From Gamarada debralockiae (lineage: Eukaryota > Ascomycota > Leotiomycetes > Helotiales > Hyphodiscaceae): DNA of 32,304 bases. Location of the stretch: assembly GCA_002803225.1 (NCBI GenBank), contig NXFV01001009.1:1-32304 (forward strand). Reading direction: 5' to 3'. Positions 10,588 to 20,249 of the stretch are shown in pieces; the stretch's first letter is position 1; each line of letters starts with the position of its first letter. A program made the translations under genes and the position numbers. The notes below the pieces were generated by a model. It made no database searches. It was not told where the DNA came from and saw only the letters and a list, made by a program, of their open reading frames with translations.

Positions 10588-12112
10588 ATGGCATCGGATT
10601 TGTCTTCAACGTCGCTGCTGTCTCCGCCAGACAGCCCACCCTCATTCGTTCGGAATATGGCAGGGCTGCCACCTGGAATGATAGTTCAAGTTCTGAACAA
10701 TCTCCCCATCCTCAGAGTTCTTCAGATTCTTTGCTATGGCAACCAAAGCCTCAAAGACGCCGTATTTAACCACCAGCGGTATGGCCGTTTATTCCTCTCT
10801 CCTCATGACGCTGCGCCGGTTCTGAAGGTGTATTGTTTGTACCGTGATATCTGTTGGTTCAGACATCTGCCGCTCTCCCACCAGTTGGTATATATATCCA
10901 ACATCTATCACCAGCACTCTCGTAACTCTCTGGGGCGGGTATGTAATTCTCAGACCAATTTCTTTTTTTCAAATTCCGACGGGAATCGTTGGTTCTACTT
11001 CCCAGTTTTGCTTTCTGGGGAACCTTTGGACTTAGTAATAAATCCCGCTTCGGCTCAGTCTTTCGACACTATTGAGCAAATCCTGACTCTGATACTTTCA
11101 CAGGTCCAGAAGGAATTAATGGAAAATGTCCTCGCAGAATTGCGCCTCCCAGTACTCGACATGGAACTTTTGAGTGCTCACTCTTGGAAGCCCTGTCCAG
11201 ATCTCGACCGGAATGATATCGAATCGCTCAAAGCTCGTTGGGAGTGGATCAAAGAAAACAAAATTGCTCTCAACGCTGCCAAGGCCAACCAGCTCAACTT
11301 GGTAGCTGATATTATTGCGGACTACCCAGGGAGATTGAGACTGAAAAAGCCTCTCGATCCTTCGCAGGATGGCCCTCGACCAAATACTCAACACATCATT
11401 GATGGATTCCGAGCGGCTGCAAGGAGGGCTTTGAAGGATAGGAGGACAATTCATGATTCGTAAGTATATTTGTATTACGATTCTTCCCGGTTCTGCCAGT
11501 TTACTCCAGAGCCCACCTTACATGAGTATCTTGCTGGTTCACAATCAAGGAAACGCTTTGAAGTCCAATCCCTCTCCTCTTATGAATGAACACTGAGTCC
11601 ATGTTTTCCACAGCCGAGTTAGTTGTTGCAAGGGCGTCGATTGCATTGAGCTTGTGCCCTATGACAAGTATTTATTGCTTTTCTTAGACACAATCAAGAA
11701 ATACCCTCCCGCAAACGACGACCACCAGCTACGCAATGTTGAAGGATTATTGGACAAGTTGACCCTGCATGGGAACTTAGGAAGGCAGTTTCGATACCCA
11801 GAGAAGATTGCTACCAGCATTGGCGTCGTCAACAAAGGCTTGTTCAACGTGTTCACTGGATCCCCTTTGTTACTTGTTCCCAGAATTGATTGGAACCGAA
11901 CCAAACGGTCTTTCGGGGCCGCAAAGCCAATCTTCATTGTCGATACCAAGCCACATCCCCCTGGTCTTCCGGAAGAGCTGCATCGCTGTACGTGTCGTAA
12001 AGTCATGGCTTACGATGAGCGGGAGTACGAATGGCTGAGAGCATTCTTGGAAGTGGTCACGTGGATGGAGGACAACTTGTTGGAGGAGGGAAATGCTATC
12101 TTTGCTGGGTGA
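10588..12112 (+). CDS. F-box-like hypothetical protein, two exons
   Basis: The start chosen is ATG 10588 ([18 protein letters not shown]); the open frame upstream has no other ATG. Exon 1 runs to 11459. A GTAAGT donor at 11460 and a CACAG acceptor ending at 11613 define a 154-nt intron, and joining keeps the frame ([19 protein letters not shown]). Exon 2 ends with TGA at 12110-12112, giving 456 residues. Residues about 25-50 ([20 protein letters not shown]) resemble an F-box, the segment that would bind Skp1 in SCF ubiquitin ligases, but the match is loose. The remainder is a helical region without a motif I can name; its C-terminal part has a Cys pair in HRCTCRKV. No breaks are seen. The Fot1-type transposon lies about 390 bp downstream. 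Confidence 0.75.
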
Positions 12113-12504
12113 ACTTTCAGATTGAGTATATATGGCGATTTGGATTTTTCATCTGGGCCTTGCAAGCATCAGTTGCTTGCCTTGTGGCTTACCTGGACGC
12201 ATGTCACATGACCGTGATCGAAATCACGTGTATTAAGAAGATACTCCTCAGGTTCCAGCATTCATTTCAGGTATCTGTAAGTATCCATCGTGTCTCAATA
12301 ATGAGCTTAGTAAAATTCGACAGAATAGTTGAAGAAGGAAGAATAGAGCAAGGTATTATCAATCAACTCTTTCTCTCTTACCCTTCTCATTCGGTTAGTA
12401 AGCTTGCCGCTCTTACTAAGGCGCTAATCACCCTCGGCTCACCATAGGAGTAGCCCCTGAGCACCCTGAGCGCCCCGAGTATCTCATCATGTAATTTTGC
12501 CTTA
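12113..12504. other. 3' flank of the F-box-like gene up to the transposon
   Basis: This is probably 3' UTR and spacer. An open plus-strand frame (12031-12447) overlaps the upstream gene out of phase and is a shadow. Confidence 0.4.
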
Positions 12505-12570
12505 ACGTATTTAATAGGCGAGCGACGCATATATGCGAACGGCGCACCCCACCTACTAACTCGGTCCTTC
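12505..12570 (+). repeat. Terminal inverted repeat, left end of the Fot1/pogo element
   Basis: It is perfectly matched by 14304-14352 for the outer 49 bp, after which T/C, T/C and G/A differences appear. TA precedes it. Confidence 0.95.
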
Positions 12571-12619
12571 TTGAGATAATTACATAACAATAGAATAAAA
12601 TATATATTATTAAACTATT

Positions 12620-14263
12620 CTAATTTGAACTATTTCTAGTTGGATACTTATTAGCTGTGTGTTCAAGTGAATTACACATACTACACTTCCTTGGCGCACG
12701 TGTTTGTTGTCGTATGGGTTGGTCTGTAACTTGACCTGTATACTGTGAATCTCTATTTGTAGAGAGTTCTATCCCTTGCTCAATAGTCAAACTACCTCCT
12801 GTAGCTATATATGCCCTCCTTATAGATCTCTTCTTCTTTTGCCGTTCGTTTTCGGTCCGTAGCTTCCGATTTTCGTCCGCAAGAAGGACTGCGCTATGTA
12901 TCGCGAGTTGGTATCCCTTGATAAGTTGTTGAATTGCTTGATTTGTTGGACTAGAAGAACCCCTTGTACGAGCTTGAACAAACTCTTTAATTGCTCTCGA
13001 TTGATTCTTTAGCTCTTTTATATTATAAGGTGTCTTAGGGACCTATGGAGTATTATTGTTCAAGGAAGGTGGCGGAGGGGTAGGCGTCCGTAATTGAGTA
13101 TTAAGCTTCGCAAGAACACGGTTAAGGTCGTATAGGAGTATTCCTGTAGCTGCAAACCCGCTACAGGCGTTTTCTGGAGTAAATGTCTCTTTACGGACTA
13201 TTTCATAAGCCGTAAGAAAGTCTGATTTATTAATATGATTTACCCTATGTCGCATAAGCCCCTCGATTTGTCGCCCGTACGAACGCTTTAGGACTGCAAA
13301 ACAGCTCACGTTAAGAGGTTGAAGTAAGTGTGACGAGTGTAGTGGTATACAAAGTGTTATAATCGAGTGTTTTGTATAAAACAAGTCGAATTCTGGTGTT
13401 GAGTGACTACTATGGCTATCAAGTATAAGAAGTCGATATACCCCTTTTGTACGATCTTTTGTATGTCTCTCGAAGTCCTTAAGCTATTCGAAACTAAGAG
13501 TATCGTTTGTCTACTTATTCTCACTAACTGATATAGACCAAGGGCGTGGTACTTGGTCAATATACTATTGATTGATATATACTTTGCCTTCGAAAATAAT
13601 CTTTAGTGGAAGTGTCTAACCTATCGAATTTATACACTCAATAGCTGTAACCCACTCGCGGTTCCCAGGCTGGACAGTTACGGGTCGTGCGGACCGTTCA
13701 GAACCCGTAATTACTTTTGTAGTCGTAATAACGCCTATTTGGAAGCCTGTCTCATCGAAATTGTATATATCATCCTCGTGAATCTTGTATTTTGCAATTA
13801 TATTTTGTACGAGCCGAAACTACGCTCGAATCATAGATGGATCTTCGCATTTCGCCCGTTGATAATCGTACTTGCGGTTATATCGAGATCGTAATGAGTT
13901 GTGACGCTTAACAAAGTTATATAGCTATAACCTGCCGACTTGACGCGTCTTTTGCGGATCGTTTGCGGACCGTTTTTGAAGTAGTAAATCTGCCATTTCT
14001 CGAACTTCGGCAATACGGACTGGTAGACCTCTCTCGTCTCTCGATAATATCTAATTAACAAGTGTTAATTCTTTTGTATTTGTGAGTTTATAGTTTGTGG
14101 GTCGCGTTTCGCGTCGCGCAGACTGTCCCTTAAGACGCGCCCGTAAGGTAGTTTCTGAAATATCGTACGTCTTTGCAGCGCTCCGTTTACTCGTAAAATA
14201 GCCTGATTTGTACGCATGAATCGCGAGAGCAATTCGGCCTTCTTTGGTAGTTGATTGGTCCAT
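12620..14263 (-). pseudogene. Fot1/pogo transposase with eight in-frame TAG codons
   Basis: From ATG 14263 to TAG 12622-12620 one frame of 547 codons runs without indels, close to the length of Fot1 transposase. The N-terminus is a psq-type helix-turn-helix (EGRIALAIHAYKSG, SAAKTYDISETTLRARLKG). A CENP-B-like part ends in YNRKYDYQRAKCEDP. The DDE_1 core shows FDETGF (Asp170) and LLILDSHSSH (Asp282). The third acidic position, in LLQPLNVSCF, is Asn318 where the family has Asp. The tail has a zinc-knuckle-like RKCSMCNSLEHTANKYP in which the last Cys is Tyr. Internal stops lie at 14053, 13927, 13822, 13618, 13567, 13513, 13486 and 13045 (first base). All are TAG, and most sit where relatives have Trp, so TGG to TAG is the likely change. 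The enzyme is doubly dead. Confidence 0.93.
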
Positions 14264-14286
14264 GTTTGGTTGAGATATATTAGGTA

Positions 14287-14352
14287 AAAGGACTGAGTTG
14301 GTGGGTGGGGTGCGCCGTTCGCATATATGCGTCGCTCGCCTATTAAATACGT
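14287..14352 (-). repeat. Terminal inverted repeat, right end of the Fot1/pogo element
   Basis: Reverse complement of 12505-12570, followed by TA. The transposase start codon lies 23 bp inside its inner edge. Confidence 0.95.
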
Positions 14353-14354
14353 TA

Positions 14355-14800
14355 CCCTTTCTTAGCTAATCATACTTGGTCTGACCCAGCGTTCTCTCAT
14401 CAGATTCGTCAAGTTTTGGCGACGATGCTCATGGAACCCAAACAAGCTCCCAAGGATCCCAAAGTGGACCCCATCCAAAATATACCCAGCCAAGCTTTGA
14501 AGTCGCAACTCCCTTCAACCTCCTCTTTCTCCATTCGACCTTCAATACCTCAATCCGTCTAAAGGCTATGATAATACCAATTGCGCAAGTACTCGGCGTT
14601 CTTGCAATTCTAACAGAAGTTATGTCGGATGGGGAGAAAAGTTTGTAGAATAGAATCTAAGGTAGGAGGAGACTAAATACATGGGGAAATGAGGTGTGGA
14701 GCCAAAAAGAGGTGCCTGAGGCAGTAGTTCATCTGACAAGTTATTTGGTACCTACAACTCCGTTTCAAAAGTACCCCCACCCTTCACTCTCTGCTGACTC
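14355..14800. other. Upstream flank of the MOSC pseudogene
   Basis: No independent feature is seen. An open frame from 14694 leads into the MOSC coding fossil, but its first part shows no family resemblance. Confidence 0.35.
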
Positions 14801-14801
14801 C

Positions 14802-15324
14802 GGCATCGCGGTATCCGTATCCATCTCCTCAGAACACACATTCTCCAAAAGCAAAGTTGATTCTATCACCCTTCTAGAAGGACTGGACATCGAAGGTGAC
14901 GCCCACTGCGGCACAGCAGTGCAGCATCGCTCACTATTACATATCAGGCCGCCTCCACCAAGCCTTCGCCACGTGCATCTCATCCAATCTAAGCTCTTCC
15001 ACGATTCAAGTCCTCCTCTGGGCCCGATAGTAAGCCTTTTCTCGTCAAACCAGGTGTTCTAGGTGAGAACATTACGACTTCGGGACTCGATCTGCTTGCT
15101 TGAGAGCGAAAACGAAGCTTCACTTCCTAAACCTGGGAGAGGAGGAGGATTAAAAAGGGAACAATCATGCAGTGGTGATAGCGACGGGATTGAGGAATCC
15201 GTGTCTGCAGATCAGTAAATTTCAGACACTCTTGCAAGAGAGGTGTCTGGTGAGGAATGCGAGCAGAGAGATTGGGGAGAGGAAGGCCGGGATTGTGGTT
15301 GTTGTTAATGTTGGGGGGGGGTAG
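14802..15324 (+). pseudogene. MOSC-domain protein pseudogene
   Basis: The order of motifs is that of small fungal MOSC-domain proteins: GIAVSVSISSEHTFSK, then LLEGLDIEGDAHCG, VQHRSLLHIRPPPPSLRHVH, GENITTSGLDLLA, and NHAVVIATGLRNPCLQISKF with the conserved Cys of RNPC. MOSC domains bind molybdenum cofactor or act in sulfur transfer; these stand-alone fungal proteins are poorly characterised. The parts lie in three frames. One break falls between about 15005 and 15035, and the second at the TGA at 15101-15103, after which the frame changes. There is also a TAA in GEEED*KGN near 15150, and the last frame ends at TAG 15322-15324 after a run of nine G. The gene is not functional. The Fot1 element is inserted about 450 bp upstream. 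Confidence 0.82.
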
Positions 15325-16020
15325 TGAGAAGAGGCTCGAGGATCGTGGTTGAGAAGCCAGATGTTTATGTCGCATTGCCCTGTGTGTGAACGAAAATCGA
15401 CGATGGGCTGGAATATTTGTCATGTTCTCTTGGAGTTTACATATGAGTTCAACAGTTGAAGGCGATATATTTCGGTTGCCTGTCGCCTGATGAAACTCAG
15501 GTAGCTGTGTCCAACCGCCCACAAAGAATTAATTCGCTTCGTCTTCTTCTCCTTCCTTCAAATCACACTCAACTTCTTGAATACCACTTCTTTCCTTCAC
15601 GTAGCCATACCTGAACCGTGCTCTCTTCAAAGCTCCTTCATCACCGAAAATTCGATCCAGCATAGAGAAACAAGCTCACATAACAGACCAAAGGTGGCAT
15701 AGCGTGACTTGTTATTGCCCAGATTTCAATTGGGGTTGATAAGATTCAGAACGGGTCTGCAGACCATCTCCTGCTGCAGTCCTCCCAGCGGCTATTGCTA
15801 ACATTTCGTTGTCAATTAGCCTGTTGACATAAACCAGCGTTTGATATTGTTGATAGAGTCTCGTCGCAGACTTTACTGTAAGGGGCTGCAGTTCTTCGGA
15901 TTCAGGCATCCTTCAGATCGGTGGCGTTAGACAGCCTTTCCTTAGCATTGCGTAGAGTTGGCTATTAGTTCATTGTTTTTTAAAATTACGCTGATGTGAT
16001 CTTATGGAAGAACTGAAAGT
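15325..16020. other. Spacer with one small minus-strand frame
   Basis: A 65-codon frame with a true ATG (15909-15712, MPESEELQPLTVKSATRLYQ) could be a small gene or an exon, but I recognise no family and see no supporting context. It lies just beyond the truncated end of the P450 pseudogene. Confidence 0.25.
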
Positions 16021-17534
16021 TGATAGTTGCGGCTCTGGAAAGATGTCTTCGTTGGTGTTCATGAGATATATTGACATTCCGACAGAAGCCTACGAGCGCT
16101 TAGTATACCACGAGGAGCCCGCTTCCAAGAGAACTTACATTAGGTGGGATTTCCCAATCTTTGTGCAATATCCCTTTGTTGGGATATGCTCGTGGAAGTC
16201 TTGTCACAACACCAAATGAAAGCCTGTTTCCAACTTAGCAACTATGATAATAAGTGTTGTGTCTATGTTTCTTACCTCAAGCTTTCCTGAATTGCTGCTG
16301 ACTAGAACTTCTAGTATTTTGCGATTAGACAATGGTTGCTAGGACGCACCAAATATGGTAACTTCTCTACAACACTTAACTTCACGGGCGCAAACTTATC
16401 AGGCATGGCTTCTTTCAGTTCAGCACTGAGTTTTGCCGAGATAAGTGGATTATCCAAATATAAAATGTCGCGGCCGTCAACGTATTCGCTGTTGTTTCTG
16501 TCCCTGCTCCAACAATCCACATCCCTCCTTGCCAAAGGCGTCAAGCCCCCTTTTCTTCGGGAGGAAGATCGCTAGTCAGAAGCGCATGGAAAATTGTTAC
16601 GTTGAGCCCACTTCCTTCTTTGCCTTTTCCAGCTTCATAGGTCCCGTTAATGACCTTATCTGTACTTTCTTTGATTTCCTACACTTATCAGACTGCATCG
16701 CATTTTAAGACACTAACAGCTATACTCACCCTCTCATACTTAAGGAGATAATGATGGCCGGGTCCAACCAGGCAAGTACCTTTTCGGGCACTGACCGAAT
16801 GATCTTGAACATCCAAGTCGCCTGCTTCATAAAATTCCCAGAACGGCAGGTTCCCATCGCAGCCTCTTGCCAGTCTTTCCTGAAATCTGGCGAGTCAAGA
16901 TCATTCCAGGAATGATTGAACACGTACAAAGAAATGATGTCCAGCGTCACAACGCCATAGGCTGCGCGCATACCGATCGGCTGCCCACTCTGTCGAAATT
17001 CCTCGACTCTACGACAAAGCTTTTCGATAATAGATACAAGTGTTGGCTCTATTTTATTGATCACTTACTTAGAGAAGAAAGGACTCATCGCGGCTCTTCA
17101 AGAGCGGTGTAGCTTTTCATCCATGCTGCTGAAAGTTGAGCCAAACATATCGAACTGCGCAACGTACCACAGGGACTTATTCAGGGGTTGCTTTTAGGAA
17201 TAGAGGACGTCAAAGTACTCTGGATCGTCAATGTGGAGCTCGTACGGGCTATGTGGATGATCGGCCCTGTTAGTATTTGCAGGTAATAAGTTGCAGAGAA
17301 ATGACTGCTTACCATATTTTCGATGCAAATCTTTGAGTCTGAAGGTATACTGACCCTTGAGTACGACATCGTAATAAAATTCGTACTAAAGGGTAGCAGC
17401 AGCGAGCTTCGGACCTGGAAACTTCGATAGAGGACTGAACTAGATCATGTATAGGGCAAGATAATGAGATACACGACGACTGCACCTACTCTTACAGTCG
17501 CTAAATGTGCCTTCAATTCGGCTACAATGGCCAT
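16021..17534 (-). pseudogene. Cytochrome P450 pseudogene, truncated before the heme-binding loop
   Basis: Starting at ATG 17534, a hydrophobic N-terminal anchor is followed by SPLSKFPGPKLAAATL and LKDLHRKYG|PIIHI across a 46-nt intron (17312-17267). Next come helix C-F sequence (INKIEPTLVSIIEKL), the I-helix WIVGAGTETTANTLTAATF, and the K-helix ExxR in LPYL|SAAIQESLR. FGVVTRLPRAYPNKG and IYLMNTNEDIFPEP follow. Introns 16349-16302, 16275-16224 and 16138-16090 are still correctly spliceable. Coding is broken by stops at 17442, 17388, 17196, 17100, 17067 and 16543 (first base) and by frameshifts near 17246, 16600 and 16465. Homology ends at 16021, so the Phe-x-x-Gly...Cys heme ligand region is absent. 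The type resembles fungal secondary-metabolism P450s such as trichodiene-oxygenase-like ones. Confidence 0.92.
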
Positions 17535-18480
17535 GGCTAGGTCAGAAATTCGAGACGTGTTAGACTAGGTTGAAGAACGTCGAACTGATCCGTACCCTCG
17601 ATATGCTGTGGAAAATTTTGGGAAAGCAGGATGTGCGCATGATAAGCATTGCGCAGATAAGAGGGATACTGTACAAGAGTTATGATTGGTCTCGGCCATT
17701 TGAACAAAGAGAGGATATCCCGATGTACCTTTCGTACTGCTGCAGAAATGGAAAGCATAAGGATTCGATCGCTAAGGCCAGCGAGGGAGCCCTCTATGCG
17801 CCATGAATGCAGGATGCCGCCGTGCCTAGCATCGGTCAACTCTTAACTGTAGCTTTTGTTAGGTTGTAAACGTGTGTGTTGAGAGGGGGTTTGAAAGAGT
17901 GGCGGCAGAATGTGGGGTGGCGGAATGTGGATGCTCCCGAAACATGAAAAGTTACCCGGCCCTCCGTAAGTTGAGTTTCCATGCCGAACGGAGTCTCGGT
18001 CTTCTGTGTCGCTTAAAAGACATTATTTAAATCCGAGGCCGAGCTGCCGAGAAGGACTTTGGTGTTTGTGAAATGAACTTTGTAGCAGTCGTGCGGGACA
18101 ATGCGGGGGAAGTTTTCCGCGAGGCTCGGCTTCCGTTCAGGAACTGCAAATTACCTGCCTTTCAAAGGTTCGAGATTCCTCACAAGCCAATACCAATATC
18201 TGTTCTTCGTGATTTTTATTGAACTACCAAAAGAGGCAAGAACTCAGGCTTCACGATATTTACTACTCTCAAATCAGAAACTCTGCGAAGTCCACAACGA
18301 CATAGAAAACAACCTCATATTCGAGAAAAACGTTTCTGTGTCTCTCAAAAACAGTGACCTCCCATCCGCTGCAATGCATACCGACCAACCTTGCGTTAAA
18401 ATGGCAAGTTTCCAGTTCTTATCACTTATGGCCCGTATCCTCCCTCCTCACTTGACTCATTCATTCCTTTCCGCAGCCCA
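17535..18480. other. Upstream region of the P450 pseudogene
   Basis: It probably held the P450 promoter. The inverted pair CTCCGT/ACGGAG at 17962-17993 is the only symmetric element noticed. Open frames at 17537-17839 (minus) and 18101-18490 (plus) have no recognised domain. Confidence 0.3.
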
Positions 18481-18486
18481 CCCTTC

Positions 18487-18855
18487 TTAGTCCATTTCGC
18501 TTTTCTTGGTGGTGGATTCACTATCTTCTGAACTCCAGCAGTCTTTGTGGACTTCTGCCAGTCGAGTTGGTTTAGAACGCCAAGGAGGAGAATTTCGCAC
18601 TCTGATACCATGATAAGTGGCTCTTGGTCGGTTGATGAGATTGAGATGCTCTGGCGAGTTAAAAATCCGAATAATTTTAGCGCCTGGGAGGATGGAGGAT
18701 TTGGCTAGCTGGATGATAGAGAAAGAACGAGAAGTGCATCGGTATGGAAGAGCTGTGAATTGATTTTCATCTCGACGACTTTCGCGGCGTTTAGGGACCT
18801 CTATCGCGGGCTTGGAGCGGGAGGTTGTGGCGTTCGGGGCGGCCAACTGGATCAT
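18487..18855 (-). CDS. Small hypothetical protein, uncertain
   Basis: A 122-codon frame with a genuine ATG at 18855 is basic and includes FTALPYRCTSRS, INRPRATYHGIRVRNSPPW and LAEVHKDCWSSEDSEST. The composition is less random than that of neighbouring frames and ends in a charged Ser-rich tail, but I do not recognise the family. No intron is needed. It may be a real small gene, an exon, or a fragment. Confidence 0.3.
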   Translation of the reverse strand: MIQLAAPNATTSRSKPAIEVPKRRESRRDENQFTALPYRCTSRSFSIIQLAKSSILPGAKIIRIFNSPEHLNLINRPRATYHGIRVRNSPPWRSKPTRLAEVHKDCWSSEDSESTTKKSEMD

Positions 18856-19027
18856 GAACCATAAGCCTTCTGAAGGTCAAACAAACACTCATCAAACTAT
18901 GTGATAGCTCATCTGAATGCACAAACTTGTAGTGCATCATATTCTGGGCACATCCGACGCGGAATTCTAAAGAAAGATGCGATTCATTGAGTCACCACAA
19001 AAAATCGTTTCGACATGAAGCTACAAA

Positions 19028-20047
19028 ATTACGACTCCCCAAACTCTTGGCCTGCGTTAAAAGATCGCCGACCTATGAGACCAATCTTGTTTGCAGCGAA
19101 GACATCTTTGGTGCCAAGCTCGATCTTTTCCATCATATCTGCGAACGCGATCCTGATCTCCCTGTTTAGATTAGCCAGAGGTAGCTCCTTGCCATTCTTG
19201 GATAACCCAGCGACTCCAGCCAGAACGCAGTCATCAATCTAAGCACCAAGTATCCTTTCATGACTTTTCCATCTTCCTTTCTCCTCTAGTACGACTTGCT
19301 TCACTGTATGATGCAGCGACCATTCCTTGGAGGACCCGTCTTAGAGAAATTCCCCTTCCCTCAAACACCCACATTCGAAACCCTTCTCCAAGTCTATCTG
19401 CCAAGTCACCACCTTTTTCGTCGATTCATCTCCTACCTTCCCCTCAATCCACCTCGTTGCCTTATCTTTCAATCCCCTCTACCTTCGAAAAGATGAAAGT
19501 AGTCGAGCTCGAGGATCAAACCCCGCAGAGGACTTGCCCCAGAATAGACTCGCAAAGGTGTCAGAATTTTGTGAACCTGGAACCTGTTTCCATTGCCTTA
19601 ATACCACTGTTGCGGAAATAAATGACATCTGCGAGTTTCCTTCTCTCTTCATGGGCAGCGGCATTCCGGCAAATATCCATGAGACCTTCGAGGGAAGTCT
19701 TCCAAACTCCCTGCTGATGCCAGAATATAACACATTGCCGATTTCAACCGTGATAAGGGCACCGCCGTACACGTTGTACCTGTGATCATTCATCAGGATC
19801 CGCCTCTGCACCAGTAGGCTACGGGAATAGTCCTTACCGCAGCTTGTGATGAACATAATAAAGGAAATTCGGATCGTCCTTCTCCAACTTTGCGTAGACA
19901 TCTTCGAAAGATCCCGGTGAAATCTCGTATCTGTGACTTTTGCTGTTGTGGGCTAGAAACGGCGTTAGACATGTCAAGAAAGTTATGGGCATCTGAATCA
20001 GGTTCCATGTCTAGCAGTGCTGCTTTGATATCCGCAATTAACGACAT
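19028..20047 (-). pseudogene. Unrecognised gene, decayed
   Basis: A start at ATG 20047 (MSLIADIKAALLDMEPDSDA) leads, after a frame change, to FEDVYAKLEKDDPNFLYYVH and an intron-like gap (GTAAGG to ATCACAG, about 19842-19785). RYNVYGGALITVEIGNVLYS follows, then in another frame SLEGLMDICRNAAAHEERRK and LADVIYFRNSGIKAMETGS. Further down come LKDKATRWIEGKVGDESTKK, WQIDLEKGFECGCLREGEF-stop, and after another stop IDDCVLAGVAGLSKNGKELP with TKDVFAANKIGLIGRRSF. The fragments have protein-like composition and run in order on one strand, so I take them as one broken gene. I do not know the family. Part of the apparent disruption might be unrecognised introns. Confidence 0.5.
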
Positions 20048-20249
20048 ATTTGGGTTTCGGTACTGAAAATTATTGCACGATTTAGAAGATTAAATTTGAA
20101 GGTGAGTTTGAGGTAGTCCGAAGAAACAAGGTTGGCAAGGCATTTCTAAGGCAAGGTCCTGTAACCTTCTCAGGTTATATAAGCGACAAAGGTTCGTTTT
20201 CCTGGCTCCTGGTGAGAGTAGGTTGGAGATCCCTACAGAAGGAACTTGG

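Larger units (their letters stand above)
12505..14352 (-). mobile_element. Complete Fot1/pogo-type DNA transposon (1,848 bp)
   Basis: Both ends start ACGTATTTAATAGGCGAGCG. The TIRs are identical for 49 bp and about 66 bp long with few mismatches. The element is flanked on each side by TA (12503-12504 and 14353-14354), the target duplication expected of Tc1/mariner-pogo elements. Its length and the single transposase gene inside match Fot1-like elements of ascomycetes. The element is structurally whole but cannot make transposase because of point mutations (see the transposase entry). The TIRs hold an internal palindrome, GCATATATGC. The differences between the two TIRs at three of the inner positions are transitions that each fit C-to-T on the plus strand of the window. 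Confidence 0.95.

Noticed and set aside
11116..12006. Minus-strand frames of 112 and 115 codons
   Set aside because: Antisense to the F-box-like gene, whose spliced frame is coherent.
13043..13384. Separate small transposase gene
   Set aside because: It is the C-terminal part of the 547-codon transposase frame, separated only by TAG codons; the 14051-14263 frame is its N-terminus.
15127..15522. 131-codon minus-strand frame
   Set aside because: It overlaps the MOSC fossil antisense and has low-complexity composition (Pro, Asn and Ser runs).
17962..17993. CTCCGT/ACGGAG pair as a Zn2Cys6 binding site
   Set aside because: An 18-20 bp gap is long for a typical CGG half-site pair, and such short words occur by chance; noted only in the region entry.
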